A stretch of 64,000 nt of DNA from Neorhizobium alkalisoli (lineage in GTDB: Bacteria; Pseudomonadota; Alphaproteobacteria; Rhizobiales; Rhizobiaceae): positions 496,001 to 560,000 of the forward strand of contig NZ_PVBN01000001.1 in NCBI RefSeq assembly GCF_002968635.1, written 5' to 3'. Shown here one piece after another: positions 27,689 to 34,965 of this stretch (position 1 is the stretch's first letter; each line of letters starts with the position of its first letter). A program made the position numbers and the translations under genes. The notes under the pieces are model-generated. The model did not search any database. It saw only the letters and a list, made by a program, of their open reading frames with translations, and was not told where the DNA came from.

Positions 27689-29118
27689 GGGATTGCCACC
27701 ACTTTATCGGGGTTCATGATGCCTGCGGGATCAAAGGCCTTCTTGATCCTCCGCATCAGATCGAGTTCGATCGGAGAACGGATGTGAGCGAGCTCGTCGC
27801 GCTTCAACTGGCCGATACCATGTTCGGCCGAAATCGACCCGCCCGCTGCCAGCACAATTCCGTGGACGATCTCGTTGATCTCGCGCCAGCGGCCGATGAA
27901 GGCCGCCTTGTCGGCGCCGACCGGCTGCGAGATGTTGTAGTGGATGTTGCCGTCGCCCAGATGGCCGAAGGCGCAGATGCGCGCGCCGGGAATAGCCGCC
28001 AACACCGCCTTGCCCGCGTCCTCCATGAAGGCGGGAATCTTCGAGACGGGTACGGAAACGTCGTGTTTGATCGACCCGCCTTCCGGCTTCTGCGCGTCTG
28101 AAAGGCTTTCGCGCATATGCCAGAGCGCCTTCTGCTGGGCGACCGACGCGGCGATGACCGCGTCGCGGATGAGGCCGGCCTCAAAGCCTTGCTCCAGCAG
28201 CGACTGCACCATGGATTGCGCCGTTTCTGCCGAATCCGATGTCGAGATGTCGATCAGTGCATACCATGGATGCGGTTCGGAAAGCGGATCGCGAACACCT
28301 TCGATATGGCGCGTGGTGAACTCGATGCCGATGCGCGGCATCAGCTCGAACCCGGTCAATGCCGTGCCGCAGAGGTTGGAGGCCCGTTCGAGCAGCTTCA
28401 GCGCATCCTGCGGGGAATCGAGACCGGCAAGCGCGACCTGATGCCCGACCGGCTGAGGGAAAAGCTTCAGCACGGCACCGGTGATGATGCCGAGCGTGCC
28501 TTCCGCGCCGATGAAGAGATCGCGCAGGTCATAGCCGGTATTGTCCTTCTTGAGACGCCGCAGGCCGTCCCATATTTCGCCGGTCGGCAGCACGACTTCG
28601 AGTCCGAGGCAGAGCTGGCGCATATTGCCATAGGCAAGCACCGAGGTGCCGCCGGCATTGGTGGAGAGATTGCCGCCGATGCGGCAGGATCCTTCGGAAC
28701 CAAGCGACAGCGGAAACAGCCGGCCCACGGCTTCGGCGGCCCTTTGAACGTCGGCGAGGATTGCGCCGCCATCCGCGACCAGCACGTTGGCAACCGGATC
28801 CACGTCCCGGATGCGGTTCATGCGCTCCAGCGAGACGATCAGGTCGCTGCCGCCGCTGCGCGGTGTCTGACCGCCGACAAGCCCGGTATTGCCGGTCTGC
28901 GGCACCACCGGCGTGCCTGTCTCGCTCGCAAGCTTGAGGATCGCGGAAACCTCCTCCGTCGAGCCCGGCTTCAACAGCATCGGCGACGAACCGAAATAGA
29001 GCCCGCGGCCTTCCACGAGATGCGGCGCGAGGTCTTGCTGGTCCCGTAGAACGTGGTTGTCGCCGACGATCGCCGCGAAGCGGGCGAGAAGCTCGGGTTT
29101 TGGCCCGGAAATGTCCAT
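27685..29118 (-). CDS. FAD-linked 2-hydroxyacid dehydrogenase (D-lactate/D-2-hydroxyglutarate dehydrogenase type)
   Basis: A 477-residue flavoprotein of the GlcD/DLD family. The PCMH-type FAD domain shows PVVPQTGNTGLVGGQTPRSG (about residues 69-88), LGSEGSCRIGGNLSTNAGG and GAEGTLGIITGAVLKLFP. The C-terminal oxidase domain has CAFGHLGDGNIHYNISQP and a terminal SAEHGIGQLKRDEL..FDPAGIMNPDKV. The ATG at 29118 follows GAGGAGGAG. Substrate cannot be fixed; D-lactate, D-2-hydroxyglutarate and related acids are the family's range. It is 16 bases after the threonylcarbamoyl-AMP synthase gene and overlaps the ModE-like gene. Confidence 0.9.
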   Translation of the reverse strand: MDISGPKPELLARFAAIVGDNHVLRDQQDLAPHLVEGRGLYFGSSPMLLKPGSTEEVSAILKLASETGTPVVPQTGNTGLVGGQTPRSGGSDLIVSLERMNRIRDVDPVANVLVADGGAILADVQRAAEAVGRLFPLSLGSEGSCRIGGNLSTNAGGTSVLAYGNMRQLCLGLEVVLPTGEIWDGLRRLKKDNTGYDLRDLFIGAEGTLGIITGAVLKLFPQPVGHQVALAGLDSPQDALKLLERASNLCGTALTGFELMPRIGIEFTTRHIEGVRDPLSEPHPWYALIDISTSDSAETAQSMVQSLLEQGFEAGLIRDAVIAASVAQQKALWHMRESLSDAQKPEGGSIKHDVSVPVSKIPAFMEDAGKAVLAAIPGARICAFGHLGDGNIHYNISQPVGADKAAFIGRWREINEIVHGIVLAAGGSISAEHGIGQLKRDELAHIRSPIELDLMRRIKKAFDPAGIMNPDKVVAIP

Positions 29119-29134
29119 CGGCGTCTCCTCCTCG

Positions 29135-30112
29135 TTATCCCCGCGGCGCTGCTGCGCGGGCCAGCCGGTCGTTGATCGCCTCACCCAGCCCGTGATCCGG
29201 TATCGGGGTGACGGCAATGCGCGCCGCACCGGTTGCATCGGCGCGCTTCAGGTAGTCGAACAGATTTGCCGCCGCCTGCGCAAGATCGCCGGAGGGGCTG
29301 AGATTAAAGACTTCCTTTGCAAGCTCGATGCCCTTTATCGGAGCCGAACCGAGCCGGATCAAGGCCTCACCGCTTTCCACATGCTCGGCATTCAGCCGCA
29401 CCGGGGCTCCCGGAGCGTAGTGGGAGGCGAGCATGCCGGGTGCCTCGATGATTGCCGCCGGGCCCTCAGGTCGCGTCACCGCAAGGCCGGTTGCCTTCTC
29501 GATCTCCTCGGCTGCGACGCCGCCGGGCCGCAAGAGGCGGATGATGCCGTCCTCGACCCGTAGGATGGTCGACTCCACGCCGACCGGGGCCGCACCGCCA
29601 TCGATAACAAGTTTCAGCTTGTCGCCCAGGTCTTCCGCCACGTGCTTCGCGCTCGTCGGGCTGACCTTGCCGGATGTGTTGGCGCTGGGCGCCGCCAGCG
29701 GCTTTCCGAAAGCACGGATGAGTTCGGCGGCAAAGCCCTTGGGAAGACGGACGCCCACCGTGTCGAGCCCCGCCGTCGCCAGCGAATGAATGCCGCTTTC
29801 CGGCTTCAGGGGCAGGATCAAGGTCAGCGGCCCCGGCCAGAACGCTGCGGCGAGCTTTCGCGAGATGGGGTCGAAGACTGCGTAGCGCTCCGCCATGGCG
29901 ATATCGGCCATGTGGCAGATAAGCGGGTTGAAGCGAGGCCGGCCCTTGGTCTCATAGATGCGCGCGATGGCGGCGGGATTGGTGGCATCCGCGGCGAGCC
30001 CGTAGACCGTTTCCGTCGGGATCGCCACCGGAAAACCATCCGCCAGCACGGTGCAGGCGTGCGCGATGGCGTTCTCGTGGTCCGTGGTGATGTCGATGAT
30101 CTCTGCCGTCAT
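29135..30112 (-). CDS. Threonylcarbamoyl-AMP synthase (Sua5/YwlC type)
   Basis: A 325-residue enzyme making threonylcarbamoyl-AMP from threonine, bicarbonate and ATP for t6A modification of ANN-decoding tRNAs. The YrdC core shows PVAIPTETVYGLAADATNP (about residues 28-46), KGRPRFNPLICHM, FWPGPLTLILP and APSANTSGKVSPTSAKHV. The extra C-terminal domain makes it Sua5 type rather than short TsaC. It begins 34 bases after an unrecognised gene and is followed at 16 bases by the dehydrogenase, forming a run of four. Confidence 0.93.
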   Translation of the reverse strand: MTAEIIDITTDHENAIAHACTVLADGFPVAIPTETVYGLAADATNPAAIARIYETKGRPRFNPLICHMADIAMAERYAVFDPISRKLAAAFWPGPLTLILPLKPESGIHSLATAGLDTVGVRLPKGFAAELIRAFGKPLAAPSANTSGKVSPTSAKHVAEDLGDKLKLVIDGGAAPVGVESTILRVEDGIIRLLRPGGVAAEEIEKATGLAVTRPEGPAAIIEAPGMLASHYAPGAPVRLNAEHVESGEALIRLGSAPIKGIELAKEVFNLSPSGDLAQAAANLFDYLKRADATGAARIAVTPIPDHGLGEAINDRLARAAAPRG

Positions 30113-30146
30113 GTCCGCTCGTCAATAGCGCGGACAGGGGTCTGCT

Positions 30147-30761
30147 TCAAAGCTTTTTGATGATCTCGCGAAGCGCATCGTTCGACGCGCCGAGCAGAAG
30201 CACGTTCTTGATCGCTTCCATCGGGTCGCTGGTCTGGAAAAGCAACCCGTTCCTGCGGATCGTGCGGCTGATCTGAAACGGCTGGCCTGGCTCGCCTTCG
30301 ATCGCGACGGCGAAATACATGCGCGAATAGGAGGTGTGAATGCGCTCGAAGAATCTCTCCTCTTCGCCGATCTCACAGAAGAAATTCGCAATGTAGAAAG
30401 ACCAGCTGACAGGCACGCGGCGCGCAAGAAGGGTTCGCGCTGCCGTCACGTGGCAATAGCCGAGATGGGGTTTTCCCTCGAGCGTGCGGTGGAAGACGAT
30501 CTTCGGAAACTGGATGGAACGATGAAAGGCGTTGATGCGCTCGTGGCTTTTCTCGCCAGCAGTTTCGAGCCGCTTGCCGGTTCGCTCGGCGACCTCTTCG
30601 TGGCTGATATAGCGGCGTTCCTCCGGCAGCCAGATGGGCTTGTGCCGGACAATCCGGCCGGTTCTGAGAAACTCGGAATGGGCAGCGGATTTCGTTGCCG
30701 CCGGCACCGGGGGGCTTGGCGGGGGAGTTTCGAAGTAGCGGATCTTTTCCTTGGCCTGCAC
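30147..30761 (-). CDS. Conserved rhizobial protein of unknown function
   Basis: A 204-residue soluble protein starting at GTG (30761) with GCGGAG just upstream. It has a Pro/Ala-rich N-terminus, then a conserved-looking block WLPEERRYISHEEVAERTGK (about residues 44-63), FHRTLEGKPHLGYCHV and SWSFYIANFFCEIG. It may correspond to the family NCBI calls DUF6656, but I am not sure. It heads a minus-strand run with the tRNA-modification and dehydrogenase genes and is divergent from the riboswitch-controlled Rieske gene. Confidence 0.65.
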   Translation of the reverse strand: MQAKEKIRYFETPPPSPPVPAATKSAAHSEFLRTGRIVRHKPIWLPEERRYISHEEVAERTGKRLETAGEKSHERINAFHRSIQFPKIVFHRTLEGKPHLGYCHVTAARTLLARRVPVSWSFYIANFFCEIGEEERFFERIHTSYSRMYFAVAIEGEPGQPFQISRTIRRNGLLFQTSDPMEAIKNVLLLGASNDALREIIKKL

Positions 30762-30870
30762 TGGCTCCGCTCCGGTTGATGCCGGTATTTTAGAATTTAG
30801 CTCTTAATGACAGGTTTCCCTTATGCGAGGCTGGAAGGGCTTTTCGCGTCGTCGTCAATGCGGTTGCCGA

Positions 30871-30894
30871 TGTCGCAATGTCGTCTATGCGACA
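30871..30894. promoter_or_regulatory. Perfect 7-bp inverted repeat upstream of the cobalamin riboswitch
   Basis: TGTCGCA (30871-30877) and TGCGACA (30888-30894) form a perfect dyad with 10-base spacing, one helical turn centre to centre plus some. A second short dyad, GCGGAT/ATCCGC, lies at 30901-30918. Both are before the aptamer, where the promoter should be, so a dimeric regulator could bind here. No regulator is identified. Confidence 0.4.
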
Positions 30895-30926
30895 GCCGGG
30901 GCGGATGTTTATATCCGCATCAAGCT

Positions 30927-31112
30927 CAAGGTGCCGCCCGGCTAGGGAGGGCGGAGAATTGGGAAGCCGGTCGAAGCCCGGCGCTGCCCCCGCAACGGTG
31001 GTGGAGTTCGAAGGTTTGGCTAAAGCCACTGGGAAAGAGCCGCAACGGCCGCCCGGGAAGGCGCCCGACCAGTCTCGAAAGGGACAACTCCTGAGCCCGG
31101 AAACCAGCCTTG
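30927..31112 (+). promoter_or_regulatory. Cobalamin (adenosylcobalamin) riboswitch aptamer
   Basis: The B12-box GCTGCCCCCGCAACGGTG at 30983-31000 matches the conserved core of cobalamin riboswitches. The other conserved pieces are in order: GGTGCC near 30930, GGGAAGCCGGT before the box, GCCACTG at 31025-31031, GGGAAGGCG near 31055 and GAGCCCGGAAACCAGCC at 31093-31109. P1 can form between CAAGG (30927-30931) and CCTTG (31108-31112). It precedes the Rieske oxygenase gene on the same strand. Cobalamin riboswitches normally shut off expression when coenzyme B12 is plentiful. Confidence 0.93.
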
Positions 31113-31153
31113 GGGAAAGAGGTTACCGATCGCGGCGGGCGTTCGGGGCAGGG

Positions 31154-31182
31154 GGCTGGCAGGCGTAAGCCGGCCTGTTTTT
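31154..31182 (+). terminator. Riboswitch-controlled terminator (expression platform)
   Basis: GGCTGGC (31154-31160) pairs with GCCGGCC (31169-31175) around an 8-base loop, followed by TGTTTTT. The 5' arm GGCTGG can instead pair with CCAGCC at 31104-31109, the 3' edge of the aptamer, so ligand binding and termination are predicted to go together. It lies 39 bases before the gene start. Confidence 0.75.
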
Positions 31183-31220
31183 CCATGTCCTTCCGCATGC
31201 CATAACACGAGGAAGGCAAG

Positions 31221-32465
31221 ATGGAAATTCGCAACCAGGCGCTGCGACAGCTCAAGAACCGCCGCGAAGGCTTCAGCCTCGAACAGGCGTTTTATACCGA
31301 TCCGAACTACTACAAGCTCGATCTCGAGATGATCTGGTATCGCGACTGGCTGTTCGTCGGCCATGATTGCGAGCTGCCGAAGAACGGCAGCTATTTCACG
31401 CTTCAGATCGGCGACTATCCGGTCGTGGTGGTGCGCGGCCGCGATGGCCAGATTCGCGCTCTTCATAACACTTGCCGCCATCGCGGCAGCCGCGTCTGCA
31501 CCAAGGAAAGCGGGTCGGCCGTACGCCTGGTCTGTCCCTATCATCAATGGACTTACGAACTGGACGGCTCGCTGTTGATCGGACGCCATATGGGCAAGGA
31601 GTTCGACAAGAGCCAGTTCGGAATGAAGAAGGTGCATTGCGAAAGCGTCGCCGGCTACATCTTCATCTGCCTGGCCCAGGAGGCGCCGGATTTCGCACCT
31701 GTCCGCGCCGCGATCGAACCCTATGTGGCGCCGCACGGCCTGTCGGAGGCCAAGGTTGCGCATCAGTCGACGATCATCGAGAAGGGCAACTGGAAGCTCG
31801 TCTGGGAAAACAACCGGGAATGCTACCACTGTGCCGGCAATCATCCAGAGCTTTGCCGCACCTTCCCGGAAGCGCCGACGGTCACCGGCGTCGCCGGTGC
31901 GATCGATGATCCTGTCATCATCGAGCACTGGCAGCGTTGCGAGGCCGCCAATCTGCCGAGTCGGTTCCAGATTTCGCCGGACGGCCAGTTCCGTGTCGCC
32001 CGCATGCCGCTGATCGAGGGGGCGGAGAGCTACACCATGTCCGGCAGGAATGCCGTGCAGAGAAAGCTGTCCGACGACGTGACGATCGACGGTATCGGCA
32101 CCATGCTGCTCTTCCACTATCCGACCACCTGGAATCACATGCTTGGCGACCACGCGATTTCCTTCCGGGTCACGCCCCTCGGGCCGGAGGAGACCGCCGT
32201 TACGACCAAATGGCTGGTCCATAAGGACGCGGTCGAGGGCGTCGACTACAATCTCGAAGAGCTGACGCATGTCTGGAACATGACCAACGACCAGGACCGC
32301 CAGATCGTCGAGGAAAACGCCTTCGGCATCCGCTCGCCGGCCTATGAGCCGGGGCCCTATTCGGCCGAACACGAGGGCGGCGTCATGCAGTTTGTCGAAT
32401 GGTATTCGAACTTCATGGTCAATCGCCTGCAGGGAGATCAGGCAAAGCTTTCGATCGTCGCGTAA
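31221..32465 (+). CDS. Rieske oxygenase alpha subunit, GbcA-like (glycine betaine monooxygenase family)
   Basis: A 414-residue ring-hydroxylating-type oxygenase subunit. The Rieske cluster ligands are Cys85/His87 (TCRHRG) and Cys105/His108 (CPYHQW). The mononuclear iron site lies in ENNRECYHCAGNHPEL (about residues 194-209), a form typical of GbcA and related quaternary-amine demethylases. In GbcA this subunit hydroxylates glycine betaine to dimethylglycine and formaldehyde, with a reductase (GbcB). No reductase gene is adjacent, so electrons must come from elsewhere. The ATG at 31221 follows GAGGAAGG. The gene sits behind a cobalamin riboswitch and is alone in its transcript. Substrate is inferred; carnitine, stachydrine or choline-type compounds are alternatives. 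Confidence 0.88.
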   Translation: MEIRNQALRQLKNRREGFSLEQAFYTDPNYYKLDLEMIWYRDWLFVGHDCELPKNGSYFTLQIGDYPVVVVRGRDGQIRALHNTCRHRGSRVCTKESGSAVRLVCPYHQWTYELDGSLLIGRHMGKEFDKSQFGMKKVHCESVAGYIFICLAQEAPDFAPVRAAIEPYVAPHGLSEAKVAHQSTIIEKGNWKLVWENNRECYHCAGNHPELCRTFPEAPTVTGVAGAIDDPVIIEHWQRCEAANLPSRFQISPDGQFRVARMPLIEGAESYTMSGRNAVQRKLSDDVTIDGIGTMLLFHYPTTWNHMLGDHAISFRVTPLGPEETAVTTKWLVHKDAVEGVDYNLEELTHVWNMTNDQDRQIVEENAFGIRSPAYEPGPYSAEHEGGVMQFVEWYSNFMVNRLQGDQAKLSIVA

Positions 32466-32471
32466 GTCGGC

Positions 32472-32505
32472 GAGCGGCCGATCTCCTATTCGTGATCGGC
32501 CGCTC
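32472..32505 (+). terminator. Perfect 12-bp hairpin after the Rieske gene
   Basis: GAGCGGCCGATC (32472-32483) pairs with GATCGGCCGCTC (32494-32505) around a 10-base loop. There is no T-run (TGTGTCC follows), so it may stabilise the 3' end or act with Rho. Confidence 0.55.
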
Positions 32506-32586
32506 TGTGTCCTCGGCGGGGCCACTAGGAACAAAGTCCTCGATCTGACGTTGCTTTCCTCGACAACGAACAGAGGAAACACCGCA

Positions 32587-33006
32587 ATGAAATATCGTCT
32601 TCGCCTGACTGCAATGGCAGTTGCCCTTGCTTCCACGCTGACCAGCTTCGCGCCTGCCCAGGCATTTCAGATGCCGTCGGCGCCTGCTTTCTCGGCATCT
32701 TCCGCCGTCACCGATATCCAGTATCGCGACCGCCGTGACTGGCGCGGCGAACGTCGCGGCTGGTACAGGGGACATCGCGGCTATCGCGACCGCCGGCCCG
32801 GCTATCGCTACTATAACGGCTTGTGGTTCCCGCTTGCCGCCTTTGGTGCAGGCGCGATCATCGGTGGCGCTGTAGCGACCGATCGAGGCGGTTATAGCAG
32901 CCGTCACTACGCCTGGTGCGAAGACCGCTACCGTACCTATCGCGCCTCCGACAATACTTATGTCGCCAGTGCCGGTGTGCGTCGGATCTGCCGGTCGCCT
33001 TACTGA
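32587..33006 (+). CDS. BA14K family secreted protein (first of a tandem pair)
   Basis: A 139-residue protein with a signal peptide ending at APAQA. The mature N-terminus is rich in Arg/Tyr/Gly (RGERRGWYRGHRGYRDRR). A hydrophobic patch [20 protein letters not shown] follows at about 79-98, then the BA14K core HYAWCEDRYRTYRASDNTYV and a final Cys. BA14K proteins are named for a Brucella immunoreactive protein with lectin-like activity. A close paralogue lies next to it at 33.2 kb. It has its own terminator, so the two copies are probably transcribed separately. Confidence 0.88.
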   Translation: MKYRLRLTAMAVALASTLTSFAPAQAFQMPSAPAFSASSAVTDIQYRDRRDWRGERRGWYRGHRGYRDRRPGYRYYNGLWFPLAAFGAGAIIGGAVATDRGGYSSRHYAWCEDRYRTYRASDNTYVASAGVRRICRSPY

Positions 33007-33033
33007 TCCGATAGCATCAGGTTATCGATTGCG

Positions 33034-33070
33034 ACCCGATCTCGGGCATGATGCCCGAGGTCGGGTTATT
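33034..33070 (+). terminator. Hairpin terminator after the first BA14K gene
   Basis: ACCCGATCTCGGGC (33034-33047) pairs with GCCCGAGGTCGGGT (33053-33066) with one G-T wobble, around a 5-base loop, followed by TATTTA. The stem is long but the T-run is weak. Confidence 0.65.
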
Positions 33071-33203
33071 TACGTCTGGAACGTTAATCGCCTATTCAGG
33101 ATCAATTTCCTAAGGATTGCCGAAAGACCGGCCTCTCCAGTATAGGGTTCATCGGCCGCAGAAGAAATTTGAATACATCCAAATAAGGAATGGGAGTTCC
33201 AAT

Positions 33204-33701
33204 ATGATGTTCAAGAAGATGGTGCTTGCGGGGATGTCCGCCGCAGTTCTCATGGGCTCACTGGGGCAGGCTCAGGCCATGCCGCTTCCAGCCGCGCCGG
33301 CTGTGGGAAGCCCGGCTGTCACCGAGGTTCAATACCGGGAACGCGACCGCTGGGAGCGCGATCGCTGGGAGCGTCGCGAGTGGCGCCGGGATGGGTATTA
33401 CAACGGCCACCGCGGCTACCGCGAGCGCCGGCATGGCTATCGTTACCACAATGGCTACTGGTTCCCGCTTGCCGCCTTTGGTGCGGGCGCCATCATCGGG
33501 GGCGCGATTGCGGCTCAGCCGCGTTATGTGGAACCCGCGCCGCGATATGTCGAACCTGCTCCGACCTATGTTGAGCGCAGCGACATCAATCCACGCCACT
33601 ACGAATGGTGCGCCGACCGCTACCGCTCATACGATAGCTATTCGAACACGTTCCAGCCAAACTACGGCCCGCGCCAGACCTGCCTGTCGCCGTACTACTG
33701 A
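33204..33701 (+). CDS. BA14K family secreted protein (second of a tandem pair)
   Basis: A 165-residue protein with a signal peptide ([20 protein letters not shown], cleaved near AQA). It shares with its neighbour the Arg/Tyr-rich stretch ([20 protein letters not shown]), the patch [20 protein letters not shown] and the core [19 protein letters not shown]. It differs by an insert of [12 protein letters not shown] repeats (about residues 110-128) between patch and core, and by duplicated [10 protein letters not shown]. Start is at the first of two adjacent ATGs. Tandem duplication followed by divergence is the simplest origin. Confidence 0.88.
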   Translation: MMFKKMVLAGMSAAVLMGSLGQAQAMPLPAAPAVGSPAVTEVQYRERDRWERDRWERREWRRDGYYNGHRGYRERRHGYRYHNGYWFPLAAFGAGAIIGGAIAAQPRYVEPAPRYVEPAPTYVERSDINPRHYEWCADRYRSYDSYSNTFQPNYGPRQTCLSPYY

Positions 33702-33720
33702 TAGCGGCCTCCTACGTCTG

Positions 33721-33748
33721 AGCCCGTTCGGTACCTGCCGGACGGGTT
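33721..33748. terminator. Hairpin between the second BA14K gene and the convergent transporter gene
   Basis: CCCGTTCGG (33723-33731) pairs with CCGGACGGG (33738-33746) with one G-T wobble; an outer AG/TT pair extends it. It lies 11 bases before the stop of the minus-strand transporter gene. T-runs are short on both sides. Confidence 0.55.
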
Positions 33749-33759
33749 ATCGAGGCGCG

Positions 33760-34776
33760 TCAGAGAATGCCTGCCCGTCTCAACAGCCACCACGCGGCGA
33801 AAACAGAAACGCCCATCAGGCTGAATGCATAGATCGTGCCCCCGGACCCTTCCGCAAAAGGAAGGGACGAGGTGTTCATGCCGAAGAAGCCGGTCACCAG
33901 CGATGGCGGCAACAGGAATGCGGTCATCAGCGACAGGATGTAAAGGTGCCTGTTGGTTTCCGACGACAGCTTCGAATCGATTTCTTCGTGAAGCAGCCGG
34001 GCCCGCTCCTGCAGGGCATAAACATCGTGATCCACTGCCTCGAGCCGAGAGATGAGCCGTGAGGATGCATCGTCGAAACCCGCCGGCATTTCGTCGTCGT
34101 CGACAGCCGCCGCGCGGCGCATCAGGGTCAGCACGGTTCTCAGATGGCGATGCAGCCGGACAACCGTTCGCCGCACCGGCGCCAGTCTTCGGCGCTCGTC
34201 GCGGGGCGCATTGTCGTAGACGAAGTCCTCGATCAGGTTCAGCTCTTCTGTGAGCTCCATCACCAGGCCGATCATCGTCCGTTGGAACTCGGCGACGAGC
34301 GTCTCGAACACGTCGATAGGCTTTTGGTAACGCGACGCGTTCTTCTCGATCGCCGCCCTAACTCGGTCCACGGATCGCAACGGTTGCAGGCGTGTGGTGA
34401 TGATTACCTTGCCGGATGCGAAGAAATGCAGCCAGCCGATGTCGCGCGTCTCGCTGTCGAATTCCCGCTGGAAGTCGACGAGCGTCCCGTAAACGACCTG
34501 TTCGTCGAGAGTTATGGCCGCATGAGTGTCATGGGTGGTGAGTGCAGCGACTGCGGGTGGCGGGAGGTCGGGGAAGCCTTCCAGGAATGCAGCGACCCGG
34601 GAGTCTGCGAGGTTCAGGTGGAGCCAAAGGAAGCCGTCGCTTACTTCAAGGTCGCTGCGGGCCATATCAAGCGGCAGCCGGGTGCATGGCGCAGTACCGG
34701 AGCGGAAATGGTAGGCCCAGACCAGACCGGGGACGGCGGGCGTTATAAGAGACATCGGCGTGGCATCCGGACGCAT
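33760..34776 (-). CDS. CorA-family divalent metal transporter, ZntB-like
   Basis: A 338-residue membrane protein with a long cytoplasmic domain and two C-terminal helices. The signature GMN follows the first helix (PPSLVTGFFGMNTSSLPFAEG, about residues 287-307). The second helix ends in WWLLRR. The length and FFGMN(T)-type loop fit the ZntB branch (zinc, proton-coupled) as well as CorA (magnesium or cobalt). The ATG at 34776 has GGAG 8 bases before it and is preferred over a GTG three codons upstream. Which metal it carries cannot be decided from sequence alone. Confidence 0.88.
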   Translation of the reverse strand: MRPDATPMSLITPAVPGLVWAYHFRSGTAPCTRLPLDMARSDLEVSDGFLWLHLNLADSRVAAFLEGFPDLPPPAVAALTTHDTHAAITLDEQVVYGTLVDFQREFDSETRDIGWLHFFASGKVIITTRLQPLRSVDRVRAAIEKNASRYQKPIDVFETLVAEFQRTMIGLVMELTEELNLIEDFVYDNAPRDERRRLAPVRRTVVRLHRHLRTVLTLMRRAAAVDDDEMPAGFDDASSRLISRLEAVDHDVYALQERARLLHEEIDSKLSSETNRHLYILSLMTAFLLPPSLVTGFFGMNTSSLPFAEGSGGTIYAFSLMGVSVFAAWWLLRRAGIL

Positions 34777-34863
34777 GAAAATCACTCCATAAGTTCCCTT
34801 TGTAACGCCAGTTCAACAAAACTTCCTGAAGCGCCTTCGCACAAGCAGGAATCGCAGCAGCGA

Positions 34864-34893
34864 TTGACAATTACATTTACGTTTACGTAAAAA
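34864..34893 (+). promoter_or_regulatory. Promoter with palindromic operator for the acyl-CoA dehydrogenase operon
   Basis: TTGACA (34864-34869) is a consensus -35 box. Just after it, TTTACGT-TT-ACGTAAA (34876-34891) is a perfect 7-bp inverted repeat with a 2-base spacer, ending at a plausible -10 (TAAAAA, 34888-34893). An operator in the spacer implies repression. The motif resembles, from memory, those of MerR-type LiuR regulators of branched-chain amino acid or fatty acid breakdown. Confidence 0.6.
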
Positions 34894-34965
34894 GCAAACA
34901 GGCATGCCGCCGCGATGGAATCGGGTAGCATTGGGCAGGCGGAGCTGCCCTGGGAGGAGAGCATC

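Noticed and set aside
30790..31255. Short open frames in both strands over the riboswitch region
   Set aside because: They overlap the conserved aptamer and terminator and have no good ribosome binding sites or family features.
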